Below, in pieces: positions 1 to 10,639 of a stretch of 64,000 bases of DNA. The DNA comes from Saccharum officinarum (lineage: Eukaryota; Streptophyta; Magnoliopsida; Poales; Poaceae). The DNA lies in the NCBI GenBank assembly GCA_020631735.1, contig CM036231.1:5545831-5609830 (forward strand), given 5' to 3'. The stretch's first letter is position 1; every line of letters starts with the position of its first letter. The notes below the pieces were generated by a model. The model was given only the letters and a program-made list of their open reading frames with translations, made no database searches and was not told the DNA's origin. Position numbers and translations under genes: made by a program.

Positions 1-124
1 TAGACGAAATGGACGAGACGAATCTTTTAAGCCTAATTAGACTATGATTGGACACTAATTATCAAATAACAACGAAACGTGTTACAGGATCATTTTGCAA
101 AAATTTTTGCAACTGAACCAGGCC
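1..124. repeat. MITE, GTTTAG-end family, cut by window start
   Basis: Partial copy of a miniature element that recurs four more times in the window (7.2, 7.7, 39.2 and 54.8 kb). The shared core reads 'gagacgaatcttttaagcct', followed by 'gattggacactaattatcaa' and an end like CTGAACCAGGCC. It lies in the opposite orientation to the copies at 7.2 kb. The other end is outside the window. Confidence 0.7.
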
Positions 125-691
125 TATGCCCTCGCCGGGCGGGGAAAATCTCTGGAACCTCTCTCGATCCGGTGCGGTGCCGTGCGCAGGGTTGCCTCTC
201 TGGTGCTGGTCGCGTTTGCGCTGGCCGGGCCAGGTTCATGGCCTCAAAGGGCGAGGGCGACTGAAAATAGCAAAGCCGTAGCGATCCATGGGTGTAGCAT
301 ATACAGTTTGGTTGGTTTCCCCCTTTAAAGTTGCAGCTTGCACGTTGCTGTTTCAAGGTCTGCCTGCCTAGGTCAGGTGCGTTTTTAGCCCAAGAAAAGG
401 TGGTTAAGAGTTCGTGCCGAAATGGTAAAGCCAGCAGGAAAGTGGTTTTCGTTCCAACAGTGCGCTGTTCTGTACTTCTGTTACAGATAGAAAGATTCTA
501 TTCATTTAGGAGTAGGTATTTTCAGTTGGCCAGCTTGATTTGGTTCCCTACAAGTGCTAAGTAGCATTTTGTCTATTTTAATTGAGAGAGCTACGACATA
601 GAGATGAGTTAGAAACAAATATTACAATTGACTTATTTCACTCGCCTTTCACCTCTGCCATTTTAATTGAAGCTTTCATAGCTATAATTTT
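125..691. other. No gene recognised
   Basis: A GC-rich patch (about 120-270) followed by AT-richer sequence. The open frames are short, overlap on both strands and match no family I know. Nothing further is supported. Confidence 0.5.
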
Positions 692-820
692 GGAGCCGTT
701 CGGCTGTGCTGATAAGCCGGCTGGAAAACATTGTTGGCTGATTTGTTGTGAGAGAAAAATATTGTTCCGGCTGAAAAAAAACAAGCTGAAAAAGATGGAT
801 TATAAGCCGAATGAACAGGG
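692..820. repeat. MITE, GTTCGGCTG-end family, copy A
   Basis: The ends are GGAGCCGTTCGGCTG and AAGCCGAATGAACAGGGC, which are inverted repeats of each other. The interior holds 'ataagccggctg' and 'tggctgatttgttgtgagag'. The same sequence occurs inverted at 6205-6332, and a partial copy lies at 2264-2359. No clear target duplication was found, so the superfamily is left open. Confidence 0.65.
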
Positions 821-1491
821 CAGAATGCCTAACCGTGTGTGTTTGCTTGGTAGAATGACAGGAGATGGGTTGGACGATTTTCTCTTTCGATGTTGTTTGG
901 TTCTAGGACAACTGGGGCAGGATCGTCCCTGAGGAGAATATTTCCCTCAGATGTGGAACTCCCTCGCCTCCACGAATTGAGCGGACAGTGTAGTCTTCTT
1001 TGGTTGCCATCATTGTCCATCTCGCGCCCATTTGTTGCGACTCGGGAGCAGGAGCACATGGGTCCAGATCGAGTTCTTGGTAGCGGGAGCTCACTATGGC
1101 TGGAGTTCGCGGCAAGCTCCGGTGCGGTGGGGCGTCCTCATCTTCCCCGCGCTCAAGGTCGCGGCTACCTCGTTTGGGCAACGCGTGCATGAGTAGGGGT
1201 CGGGCGGCACCTACGGCGAGCTCCAGGTGGTCATTATAGCGAAGATCCGAGCGACATGTTCGAACTCTGGACGTACGGGCGATCGAGCTCCTCCGGTGCG
1301 ACAGATTAGGAAAGGTCTCAAGCAGTTCGGCGAAGGTGTAGGGCACCGAGCACAACAGTGATTCCGTGATGGCTTGGAGAATTTTTTTTATTTCTATATA
1401 ATAGCCAAAGGAGATTTACACATAGGTCCTAGGTGGGGTCCCATTACACTAGTTGCAAAACGGTGTCAAATACACCATCTATCCTATTTTC
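821..1491. other. No gene recognised
   Basis: GC-rich from about 900 to 1360 with overlapping frames of 100-150 codons on both strands. None has a recognisable domain or a plausible start context. It may be a degraded gene or transposon fragment. Confidence 0.4.
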
Positions 1492-1663
1492 CAGGGGCGG
1501 ATCTACAGGGGGGCTGGAGGGCTCCAGCCCCCTACAGCTGGTGCAACAATGGAGGTATGGAGAGGGTGAGGGAGAAGAAGAGGTGGAGGAAAGAAGAAAA
1601 ATGGAGAGAGAAGAGGAAAAAAAGAGATCAGCCTCCTTCAATTGTGTTCTGCATCTGTCACTG
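1492..1663. mobile_element. hAT-like MITE (CAGGGGCG family), oldest copy
   Basis: It starts CAGGGGCGGATCTACA and ends so that the reverse complement reads CAGTGACAGATGCA. The flank reads CCTATTTTC on the left and CCTATTTC (1664-1671) on the right, an 8 bp-type target duplication blurred by one T. The same terminal sequence is seen at 22,543, 36,020 and 36,671. The interior is purine-rich at 1560-1625. The imperfect ends suggest an older insertion than its relatives. Confidence 0.6.
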
Positions 1664-1915
1664 CCTATTTCGTAAAGGTGCAACCGTTTTGAGCGAAAGG
1701 TTCTGTCGGCTTCTTGCTAGAGAGAGCGACGTGCTTTTTCCTTGGAAATGTTATGGGGGTGACATACTTCCCAGTAATCACGAGAGACCTTGTGAAAATC
1801 CAACTTTCATCTACAGGCAAATAACAACGGTGTCTTGTTCTTCCTGGAGGCATCGTCTTGTAGTTTCTATCTCATTTTGAAGAACAATTAGGCAACAACG
1901 ATGTGGCCTAACTTA

Positions 1916-2054
1916 TGTCTTGTTTGGATGTTCCCGGATACACCTCAAGTTACATGTGTTGGGGTGGATTGAGATAAAATTTAGTTCAAGTTCTACTCCG
2001 ATCTACCCCAACACATGTGGATTGATGTGAATCCGACTACATCCAAATAAGATG
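1916..2054. mobile_element. Tourist-like (PIF/Harbinger) MITE, first of tandem pair
   Basis: Nearly palindromic. The left arm TCTTGTTTGGATGT pairs with the right arm ACATCCAAATAAGA. The element is flanked by TTA at 1913-1915 and 2055-2057, the 3 bp target typical of Tourist/PIF elements. Confidence 0.65.
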
Positions 2055-2057
2055 TTA

Positions 2058-2176
2058 GGCCTTATTTAGATACACATGTATTCATCTTAATCCACATTTA
2101 TTGAAGCGGATTGAAGTGAAATTAAACTAAGTTTCATTTCAATCCAAGTGGATACACATATATCCAACACAAGGCC
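2058..2176. mobile_element. Tourist-like MITE, second of tandem pair
   Basis: The left end GGCCTTATTTAGATACACAT pairs with the reverse complement of the right end (GGCCTTGTGTTGGATATATG). Flanking TTA lies at 2055-2057 and 2177-2179, so it shares its left TTA with the neighbouring element at 1916-2054. Confidence 0.65.
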
Positions 2177-2263
2177 TTAGGTGGGTAGTTTCTCATCTGT
2201 TTTCATGTTTTCTCTGGGTTTCCAAATTAACAGAGCTTGCAAGGTTTAGCCTCGTTTGTTGCG

Positions 2264-2359
2264 AGCTGTTCGGCTGATGGTTTCTGCGGCTAATAAACCG
2301 GCTGAAACTAATTTGTTGTGAGATAAAAACATTGTTTCATGACTGATAAGGCAACAGGG
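2264..2359. repeat. MITE, GTTCGGCTG-end family, partial copy B
   Basis: AGCTGTTCGGCTGATGG, a diverged 'ataaaccggctgaaac' and 'atttgttgtgagataaaaac' parallel copy A (692-820). The right end is degraded to GGCAACAGGGTG. Confidence 0.5.
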
Positions 2360-3028
2360 TGTACGCTAACTTATCTACTTAATTAAATTCAGGTGGCGAT
2401 GTTTCGTGGAGCTATGGACTGGTTTCCTTCGGCAGGTGGGGACTAGGCAGAGGATTTCAAGGAATTTCAGAGAACTTATAATAGGATTTCACTTGAGCCA
2501 AATGGAGCTTGTGTAGTGGAATCGGACAAACTTCCATACGTGAAGCTTTGTACTAGCAGCATTCAATCTAACTGTCACCAAATTTTGATGTACTAAAAGG
2601 TACACGAAATATCCTAAACAGCAATCAGCCAGGCAATTTGCATACATGGATACATACAATTGTATAAAATACTTCAAGAAGATAGCACAGAATTACTCCA
2701 GTACAATGTTCTTACAACCTGAATATGCAGAACTAACGGAACAGTCCTTGTCCAATTCCAATGGCACGAATATACGTACTTTAATAACTTCATTCATGCT
2801 CGATCACACGGAGCGTGATTTGCTCCTCTCTCGAGCAATCATCAATCGATCACGGCACGAATTATTCTCCGGGAAGGCGACCTACACATCAACACATGTA
2901 CGTACTTCTACCACCACATCACATGCCACCGGAGGTTTATTCTTGTACTAATTAATCCACCACCAGCTCAACCAACCAGCTAGCTAGTGCCCCCAATCAT
3001 TGCCGCCAAGCAAGCAGGCTCGCTTCAT
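2360..3028. other. Intergenic and 3' flank of the DUF1677 gene
   Basis: AT-rich, without a credible frame. The part nearest 3028 probably contains the 3' UTR of the gene at 3029-3400. No convincing poly(A) signal could be assigned. Confidence 0.4.
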
Positions 3029-3400
3029 TCATGCGTCGGCTCCATCGGGGCACCCAAGCCCTGCGGCCACCTTCCGGCTCTGTGGTGGCGCAGGCGACGC
3101 GGCCGCCGGAGACGCGGGCGGCGAGTCGAGGCAGCGCCGGAGCAGGCGCGCTACGGCCGCCACGAGGTCGTCCTCGGCGGACGCCCTCCGGGACGGCGCG
3201 CGCGCGAACGCGACGTGGCGGTCGAGCGCCTCGGCCGTGGTGATGGTGCTGCCCTCGCGCCGGATCTCGTCGCCCACCGCCTCGGCGCAGAGGCCGCAGA
3301 CCCAGCGGCCCAGGTACTCGGCGCGCACCGCCGCGATGTACGCCGGCGTGCACTCCTCCGTGAACCCACAGCACTCGCACTTGGCCGCCTCCACCTCCAT
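3029..3400 (-). CDS. DUF1677 family protein
   Basis: A single-exon 123-residue protein. The N-terminal half carries the conserved plant DUF1677 cysteine arrangement: Cys8, Cys10, Cys11 and Cys17 in a C-x-C-C-G-F-x-E-E-C block, then Trp33 and Cys35/Cys38 in a W-V-C-G-L-C block. A likely amphipathic helix (A-E-A-V-G-D-E-I-R-R) follows. The C-terminal third (from about residue 85) is low-complexity Ala/Pro/Ser. The cysteine pattern suggests a small metal-binding or disulfide module, but the family has no established biochemical role. The ATG is the first in frame directly upstream of the conserved block. GC is very high, as in many grass 5' exons. I am confident of the family; the function is unknown. 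Confidence 0.85.
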   Translation of the reverse strand: MEVEAAKCECCGFTEECTPAYIAAVRAEYLGRWVCGLCAEAVGDEIRREGSTITTAEALDRHVAFARAPSRRASAEDDLVAAVARLLRRCLDSPPASPAAASPAPPQSRKVAAGLGCPDGADA

Positions 3401-3727
3401 GCGTTGTTTCCTTCGCTTTCCTTGCGGCAGCAGCTTCAGCAGACGACGACGTAGAGTTCGATCGACCTCTTACCGCTCCTTCTCCCAGACGGCGTAGGAC
3501 GACGGCACGGACGGCGCCGCGGCGCGGTGGCTGCTCCTGCTCTGCTCGCTCGGGACGCTTGCGACGATGACGACGATTTCGGCGGCGGATGCGGCCGGTG
3601 ACATCGCAGGCGACGTCTCCCTCCACCGATCTCCGCACCTCTGCAGATCGGCCTGCACCGCTCGCCGCGCTAGCTAATTCTTCTCTCCTTCCCCGCCCGC
3701 GCTGCGCTATCTCCTGCTCCTCCAGGT

Positions 3728-3735
3728 GTATTTAT
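3728..3735 (-). promoter_or_regulatory. Possible TATA box of the DUF1677 gene
   Basis: ATAAATAC on the minus strand, about 330 bp upstream of the ATG, at the edge of a GC-rich leader. This would imply a 5' UTR of roughly 300 bp. Supported only by position and sequence. Confidence 0.3.
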
Positions 3736-3739
3736 CCAC

Positions 3740-6204
3740 AAACGTCGTGGCAGCCACGGGGCCCGCGCGAAAGCAACGCCGCTATCGACCCGCACCCCCA
3801 CCCGGGCACCCAGACCAGGACACACACCGCACCTCTGCATCCTGACCCCACACGTCGGTCGGCGTGGGTTGATGACTTCCCGTGCAGGTCGTGGTCTGCA
3901 GGAAGGCGGGAGGGCCACGAAAGGGCGGTCCACGTCAGGGCGCCTGCCGAGCTGGAGGTGCGCCCACCCTTTATTGTGTGGACCGTGACAGCTGGCGACG
4001 CGCGGGGCCCGCGCGGGAAGCGAGTGAGTGGAGGGGAGCGGCGGCCGCGGCGCCACTCGTCGGCTCGGCGGCTCCGGTTGGATGGGTGTGGATTCGGTGC
4101 AGGTTCGGTTCAGCTGGCCCGTCGCTGTCGTGGGGGCCCCGGGCGCGGCCATTTTCCTTGCTGGTTCCGTGCTTTTTAAATAAATTCATAAAACAAGGAA
4201 AAGGATTTTGTCGCCACTGATGTTTTTGTCTGGGGTTGGTGTCTCCAATCGAGTAGCTGAGGGCGTGTCAGTTAAATTGGTTGAACTGTTAGAGAGAACC
4301 AGTAACTTCTAGACCGTGCTCTTTTTTTTTTTTAGGAAATAAAACAAATTTGCAGTATACTACTGGTAAGAACCTCTGTAACATTGCCAATTGCAATACG
4401 TGTTCTTGACAGAACCGTAAGATAAGACATCAAATAAAGGAGTTTTACCATCTGCGTACGTGTGCGATCAGCACCCTGCCCACCTGTTAAGTTTGTAGCA
4501 CTCGCGGGCCTCGTGGTCATCTCACCGCAGAAATAAAGATGCTTTGGCAAGATCATGTGACGCAGATTGCTTGTTCGTACGTCCATGATCATGGTGCGTT
4601 AAGCATGTGACGGACGGACGATGACAGATGCGGTTCCACGGAAACAAACAGTCCCAGAAATACGGTTCGTGTCATCGTGTGTGCGCAAACATAGACACGG
4701 CACATTAACCTGACACGACCGTCACGAAACCCCTACGTTCGTGGGATTGGCCATATGTGCGCACGGCGTTCGTGTACGATGAACGTCCGACCGGGCGCAC
4801 AGAAGCCTTGGCTGTCCAAGAAAACGTGACGAGAATTGAGAACAATGGTTGGTGGAAGATGCACGTGACTGGTACACATAGGTCGTAGTACTACTGCATC
4901 GTGCTGGAGTTGTATGGAAGCTAGGCGTCGCTATCCTGGCCGTCCCCCGTCCAATCAAGGGCGACTGTACCAGTGTACTGTTTGAATGCCGTGCGCCACC
5001 GTGTACAATTTGGAAGCTAGCGCCGCCGCAAGAGGACAAGTAGGGACTCACTCACATCACATGGCTACGCCTAATCGCCTACGCGAGCTCACCCAGTCAC
5101 CCGTATCGTCTTCGCTCTATGCTGCTGGATCCGTGTTACTTGGCTAAGCGCAGTGGATTTAGCTGCCGGTCAAAGTCATCCCAGTTAGCCGGCCAGGAAA
5201 CGCGTTGGCAACTTGGCATCGCCGGCCACCGTCGCGTAGAGACGACGGCCGGGCGCGGAAAGACGAGCAGACGTGCCTCCCGTTGGCACGGCCTTGACCC
5301 GATGTCACGGCACGGCAGTGAGCTATGGTCGCGGTTGCGGGCTTCGGTGCGGCTTGTCCTTCACTCGAATGAACGTGCCCAAGAGCCCTGGCCAGGAGAC
5401 ACGCTGCGGCGAAACTGGAGGATAGGTCGCGTCCGGCGTCCGTCGTCTGAGCCGCTCAGCGTCTGGTCCGATCTGACTGACCCTTCCGGCCAGCCCGCCG
5501 TTCTCTTCCGCGGAGACGCGACGCAGGCTGCCGCTGCCGCGCGCCAGGGCTCGTGTGCGCCTCGCTGCGCCCACCGGAAACCGGATGCAGGCCGCGGCAG
5601 GACATGAGCGTCCAACAGCCGGCAGGAGCCAGGAGTGGGTAACGTGACGGTGAAACGTGAGCCGAGAGCGACGGCGTTGATGGGTGATCTCTCGGCGGGA
5701 CCACACCGGATACAGTGATTAATAACGTCATCCGTCGTGACAGCGCCTGCAACGATCGGCGCATGATGAGCAGCTGGTGGGTACGACGGCACTAGTACTA
5801 CTAGTACACTAGTACACTGACGCACCGTACCGGTTCCTGCCGACTTCTTCACTGTAGTACTGTAGAGTTTTGTAGGAGTATACTGTAGACCAGACCCTGC
5901 TTCAAGAGAGAAGACGTGATCACGTGAACGAAGTAGACTCCACCGGCTACCCCTGGGTTCACACTTCCGTTCCATTTCATCACCTGTACTGTACTACAGG
6001 TTTGCAATTCAGGGACCAGAAACCCTTTCGACGGATGCCTCTTTGATCTGCGAGCGTGACAACTTTGGACTTTGCTGTCAGACGGGACGGCCGAGCTGAT
6101 TCCCATCTCAAAATCCAAATCGGCTTTCAGTTCTTCTATAGTATGTAATCATGATCTTTCCTAGCTACCTGTGTGGGCCTGTTGTTGCTGAAGATCGAAA
6201 CAAT
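3740..6204. other. Long intergenic stretch, no gene recognised
   Basis: Contains GC-rich patches at 3.75-4.15 and 5.1-5.7 kb. Their long overlapping frames on both strands (up to 204 codons, 5361-5975 minus) have no recognisable domain. The remainder is mixed sequence. No transposon ends were identified. Confidence 0.45.
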
Positions 6205-6332
6205 GGCCCTGTTCATCTGACTTATAATCCGTCTTATTCAGCTTATTTTTTTAGCCGAAACAGTATTTTTCTCTCAAAAAAATCAGTCAACAGTGTTTTT
6301 CAGTCGGCTTATAATTCCAGCCGAACGGCTCC
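6205..6332. repeat. MITE, GTTCGGCTG-end family, copy C (inverted)
   Basis: Runs from GGCCCTGTTCATCTG to CAGCCGAACGGCTCC, inverted relative to copy A at 692-820. AAT precedes (6202-6204) and follows (6333-6335) the element, a possible 3 bp target duplication. Confidence 0.65.
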
Positions 6333-7197
6333 AATATCTGGAGTGGACTGTGATATGTACCTATTAGAACAAATCGATTTCATTTTACATGTCTTAACTC
6401 TTAATCAAAACATCTTCGATGAAATGTCGCACATGGATCTGCAATATGTAAACCCCAAGACACTTTCTATATGTATAGGAAAAGCGAAACATCGCATTTC
6501 ATCCAAGAATGGTAGTAAATTACAATTTGCAGTCCTAATTGTTTTGAGGCAATGAGAATGCCACGTTGCGCACTTCCGCTTTCTTTTTTTTTTTTTTGGG
6601 AAACTGCGCACTTCCGCTTTCTTAAAGTGAAAAGAGTGAAGATTTTTTTTTGTTACGACTCTTTTCCTTTTGTCCGCACCAAACCATTCCAAATTTATCT
6701 AGGCTGGAATTACATTGACGCATGGTGCAACATGCTGCCCCACTGGCAACACAAACGCGTGGCGAAACGATGTTTCTGTCTTCTCCGTATGTACTTGGCT
6801 CTTCTATTTCTGAAATTCAGATTCAGTGTAGTGAAAAAATGTACACAGTTATCTAAATGTCTGAACAGATTCCAGTTGACGAGCCTTTCCTCCAATATAT
6901 CCATGTGAGTTGAAAACGTCCCTTCATTGCTAGAGTGAGGCGTAGCGGAGACGACGACTCTGACTGCCGACCTGATAATGGTTGTTGCTATCCTCCTTCA
7001 TCCCTGTCCCTGATGCTTATCTGCATTCGGCAGGAGCTTGGCGACTCGGCGCTATCTTTTGTTGGCCACCAGTTTAGGTGAATCTGCCCTCGCTTGTCCA
7101 TGTCACATTCTCACTTTGTTCCTGCGCCCGCCAATTGCCAATGCACGTGCCTCCTACCTGCTTGAAGTGATCCACACGTCATCGGATCTGAACACTT
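6333..7197. other. No gene recognised
   Basis: Mixed AT-rich sequence with only short frames and homopolymer runs (T at about 6590 and 6645). Nothing is supported. Confidence 0.45.
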
Positions 7198-7472
7198 GGG
7201 CCGTGTTTAGTTGGCTAGATTTGGCGTCGCCAAAAACACTGTAGAACACTGTGCTACACTATAGCATTTTGTTTTTATTTGGTAAAAATTGTCCAAACAT
7301 TGACTAATTAGACTCAAAACGTTCGTCTCGCAAAGTACAACAAAACTGTGTAATTAGTTTTTGATTTCATCTATATTTAGTACTCCATGCATGTGCCGGC
7401 ATTTTGATGTGATGGAGAATCTTCTTTTTGCATAGTAGAATTTAGGGAAATATTTGGGATCTAAACAAGGCT
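7198..7472. repeat. MITE, GTTTAG-end family, copy 2
   Basis: Starts GGGCCGTGTTTAGTTGG and ends ATCTAAACAAGGC, inverted ends. The interior shares 'ttgactaattagactcaaaa', 'cgttcgtctcgcaaagtac' and 'tagtactccatgcatg' with the copy at 39.2 kb and, more loosely, with the other copies. Confidence 0.75.
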
Positions 7473-7727
7473 TGGGTGCAAATAAAGGCGCAGGTAGGCC
7501 GTCACGTACTCATGTCTCTGCAGCTGCATGAAAAGATTATTGTCGTCGTTCTAGTAAGACCAGCTCCATGAAAAGATTATCGTCGTGCTCGGAAGACCAG
7601 AATTAGTTGAAAAAATATTCATCCACAGCATTCATATTTTTGACAGCGACACTAGTGAATAGATAGGCAAGAATCTGAGAATGAAGAAGCGACAGGTGCA
7701 CATCAATGGCAAGATCCAAAGTAAATA

Positions 7728-7967
7728 GGCAGTGTTTAGATCCAAAAAATTTGGCAAAAAGTTCATATAGCACTTTTCGTTGTTATTTGGTAAAATTTGT
7801 CCAATCATGGACTAACTAGATTCAAAAGATTCGTCTCGACATTTACAGATAAACTGTGCAATTAGTTATTTTTTTACCTACATTTAATGTTTCATGCATG
7901 CGTCCAAAAATTCGATGTGACGTGAATCTTGTAAAATTTTTGGAAGTTTGAAGGATCTAAACACACC
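7728..7967. repeat. MITE, GTTTAG-end family, copy 3
   Basis: GGCAGTGTTTAGATCC to GGATCTAAACACACC. Same orientation and same internal blocks as copy 2, from which it is separated by only 255 bp. Confidence 0.75.
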
Positions 7968-8068
7968 AGAAGCATTCAAATGGTCAAGAGGGTAGAAAAA
8001 TTTGCTGCAGCATGGATACAGCTGCATAAGAATATACTTCCACCGACAATTACAAACTGAATAGACCC

Positions 8069-8246
8069 ATTATCACTATCATTACTGGGCAGGGAGGAAG
8101 CTACCTCTGTGACAATAGCCTTTTTCCCAGATCTCAATATTCTACCAGACAATAAAGATGCATAACCGAGTACTTTCCACTGAATAGACTCATCATCATC
8201 ACTATCAATACTGAGCTGGGAGGGATTTATCGCTGTGACAACCTCC
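8069..8246. repeat. Imperfect tandem duplication downstream of HAL3
   Basis: Two blocks about 122 bp apart (8069-8120 and 8190-8246) share the order 'actatca-tactg', 'gggagg' and 'ctgtgacaa'. A minus-strand frame of 128 codons (7976-8362) runs through both and encodes two acidic S-D-x-x-x-S-I-Q repeats. It lies in the probable 3' UTR or 3' flank of the decarboxylase gene. Confidence 0.45.
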
Positions 8247-8382
8247 TTTCCCCACATTCTCATCACAATACACAGTAAAACTCTGGTTAAAAAAAAATCT
8301 GGTACAACACTTCTAACACCAAGATGCACACTGCTGATAAAACAAACTCCTAAGCTGAACAATTAAGAGGTCAATCGCTGCA

Positions 8383-9122
8383 TCAGCTAGATGGGCGGTT
8401 ATTACTGACAGGAACCGCAAGTGAACTGCTCGCATCATGTGGTTGCGTCTTGCATGCAAGCCTCACAGAAGTATAGATCTGTGAGGTTTCAGCCATTGCA
8501 CCATTCCCGTAATCGCCGCAAGCCAACCTTTTGGTAACCGGGGGGATCAAGATTATGCCCAGTTGGTTAATCGTCTGAAGATGACGCTCTGTGAATGGGT
8601 TGTTCCACATTAATGTGTTCATAGCTGGGGCAACAAGGAGTGGTTTGCTGTAGTCCCACGCTCTCACGATGCATGTCAAGAGGTTGTCACATAACCCACC
8701 GGCAATCTGAACAGAATAATCTTGTTGCATCAGTTTTTGTATAAAATGAAACTGATACACTATTCACAAAGAGAAAAAGGTACCTTAGCCAAGGTATTTG
8801 CTGATAATGGAGCAATGACCATAATATCTGCCCATTTCCGCAGCTCAATGTGTAAAACTTCATCTCCTATCTTCTTCCAGGTAGACCATTCATCATCATC
8901 AGTGTAAAGAACGATGTCACTTGGTAGAGATGATCTATCAATAAAGTTCAAAGATGACATGGTGGCCACGGCTCGGACATCTGCCCACTCAGAGAAACTA
9001 CGGCAAAGGTTCTCAAATTTTATAGCGGCGACACTTCCTGAAGCAGCAAGGAGGACCCGAGGCTTACTAGGTTGTGAGTAGTCCATCACCAAATTCTCTT
9101 GTACTGGCTCTGATGTAGCCAT
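8383..9122 (-). CDS. HAL3: Phosphopantothenoylcysteine decarboxylase (HAL3-type), two exons
   Basis: A flavoprotein of coenzyme A synthesis that converts 4'-phosphopantothenoylcysteine to 4'-phosphopantetheine; plant HAL3 proteins also affect salt tolerance and growth. Exon 1 is 8784-9122 (113 codons, donor AAG|GTACC). Exon 2 is 8383-8706 (acceptor TTCAG|ATT, 107 codons plus stop). The phase-0 junction gives 220 residues, the usual length. The flavin-binding start is V-L-L-A-A-S-G-S-V-A at 23-32. The expected catalytic residues are present: His91 (L-H-I-E-L), Asn143 in P-A-M-N-T-L-M-W (140-147), and Cys176 in A-C-G-D-Y-G-N-G. A TAG about 25 bp above the ATG could be the acceptor of a 5' UTR intron; the first noncoding exon was not placed. 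Two MITEs lie just downstream of the gene. Confidence 0.92.
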
Positions 9123-10083
9123 CAGCTCTGCTTGAACCGCTCAGCTACATAGGATTAGAGCAAGTCAGAGGATTTGTACAGCAGTACAGGTATAGAGAAA
9201 CATGATTAACAATGTTAGATCTGGAGAGAAATGAAAGAAAAACAGGGAATAAATCATTTCCAATAAGCAAACAAATATTTCTTTTCCATCATTCCATGTG
9301 GCCATGAGTTTTATTTTTGTAAGGCTGAGGAATGATGTGTTTCCAAATTCTTGATGCTGCTAGTGCTATGGAAAACCAGTGTTCGAAGTTTCAATGATAA
9401 GTGCTTTTCTTTATCCTCTGCTTATTTACAGATTGAGAAATGTAAACAATGTGATTGCTCTGCAGAAAAGTTCTGTGAAGCTTAAAAATCTGAATCCTCC
9501 TGCAAATTAGAAATACATGCACATACTGTCTCGTGAGGCTATACATAAATATAAGGACCCAGGGTTCTAGCACCACTACTGTATTATTTCCACGAGCCTA
9601 TGCTATGACTACTCACAGAATACATCCAATGCTTCATCTTCTGATAGGGATCTTGAGCACACGTTAAGCCTACAGAAATATAGAGTTACAGAACAGTACT
9701 GCACTGATCTGTTCATAGTAAATCACCAAAGTGAAATGACCTCCTACTGTAATTTTGTTCAAAAGGAATATCAGACCTCAAAGATGAGACTGCCCAATTG
9801 GTAGAGGCGTGAGGATATCAGAACATGATCGTAACAGATTAATTTCACAGTTGCCTAAACTCCCTACACACCATGGGGCAACGAACTATGAAATGACCTC
9901 CTACTGTAATTTTGTTCAAAAGGAATAAATTAAGCCTCTGGGTAATATCAGGGCTGTACAAAATTGGTGGGCATGAGAGTTCAATCCTTGGAAAATAAAA
10001 CGCATTCACTCGCTTTAGATGTGTATGGCGTCCGCCTTACGTCCGAGGCGTCCAATAAACGTTGCTTTGGTGTCTGAATCACG
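9123..10083. other. 5' flank or possible 5' UTR intron of HAL3
   Basis: AT-rich, no coding frame. It contains a repeated block 'gaaatgacctcctactgtaa' plus 'ttttgttcaaaaggaat' at 9734-9771 and again near 9890-9927. This could be intron sequence of the HAL3 5' UTR or ordinary intergenic DNA. Confidence 0.4.
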
Positions 10084-10617
10084 TCAAATCGCTTGTGGCG
10101 GGCGCCATAAGGACCGGCAACGAGAGAAAGTTGGAGATCGATGGGGGATCGGCAGGAGCGAGAGAGATGATTGGGAGGTTTCTCTCACCAGCAAGCGGGA
10201 GGGGAAGCAGAAGAAGCAGCAACCCTGTGCCGCCGCGTTGTCCTTGCTGCCGCGGCGCCCGTCGAGAAGTAGCTGCCGCCAAGTCGCACTCGATCTGACG
10301 GGGCGCAGAGTGGTTCGGGGAGGGAGGGGAAGCAGCAGATAGGGAAGCACGAAGGAGAGGGGCGGAGGTGCAACGGCGGTGCTGGAGAACGGGAAGGAGG
10401 AGATCGGCGGCGCTGGAGACGAGAGAGGGGAGGGGCGGCGCTGCAGAGTGCAGAGTGGAGACGAGACAGGGGAGCGGCGGCGACGGCTGAGGAGATTGGG
10501 CTGCGTGGTGGGTTTGTCGCCTGGGCTAGCCCACTTCCTGTGCACATCCTCTACAGTCCATAGCTCTGCCCTGTCACTTTGCATTTCCTTTTGAGTGGCA
10601 AAGCGTCGCCTCGCCAC
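10084..10617 (-). other. GC-rich island, possible HAL3 promoter/first exon or unidentified insert
   Basis: Sharply GC-rich between AT-rich flanks, with minus-strand frames of 120-177 codons that are low-complexity Ser/Pro/Arg. A donor-like GTGAGAG lies near 10,188 on the minus strand, consistent with a noncoding first exon of the HAL3 gene 1 kb downstream. CGCCTTA at 10,031 and, inverted, CGCCTTA/TAAGGCG near 10,630 could instead mark an insertion. Unresolved. Confidence 0.3.
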
Positions 10618-10639
10618 ACCCCGAGCCTAAGGCGGTAAT

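Noticed and set aside
5361..5975. 204-codon minus-strand frame
   Set aside because: Overlaps equally long frames on the other strand in GC-rich DNA; no recognisable domain or start context.
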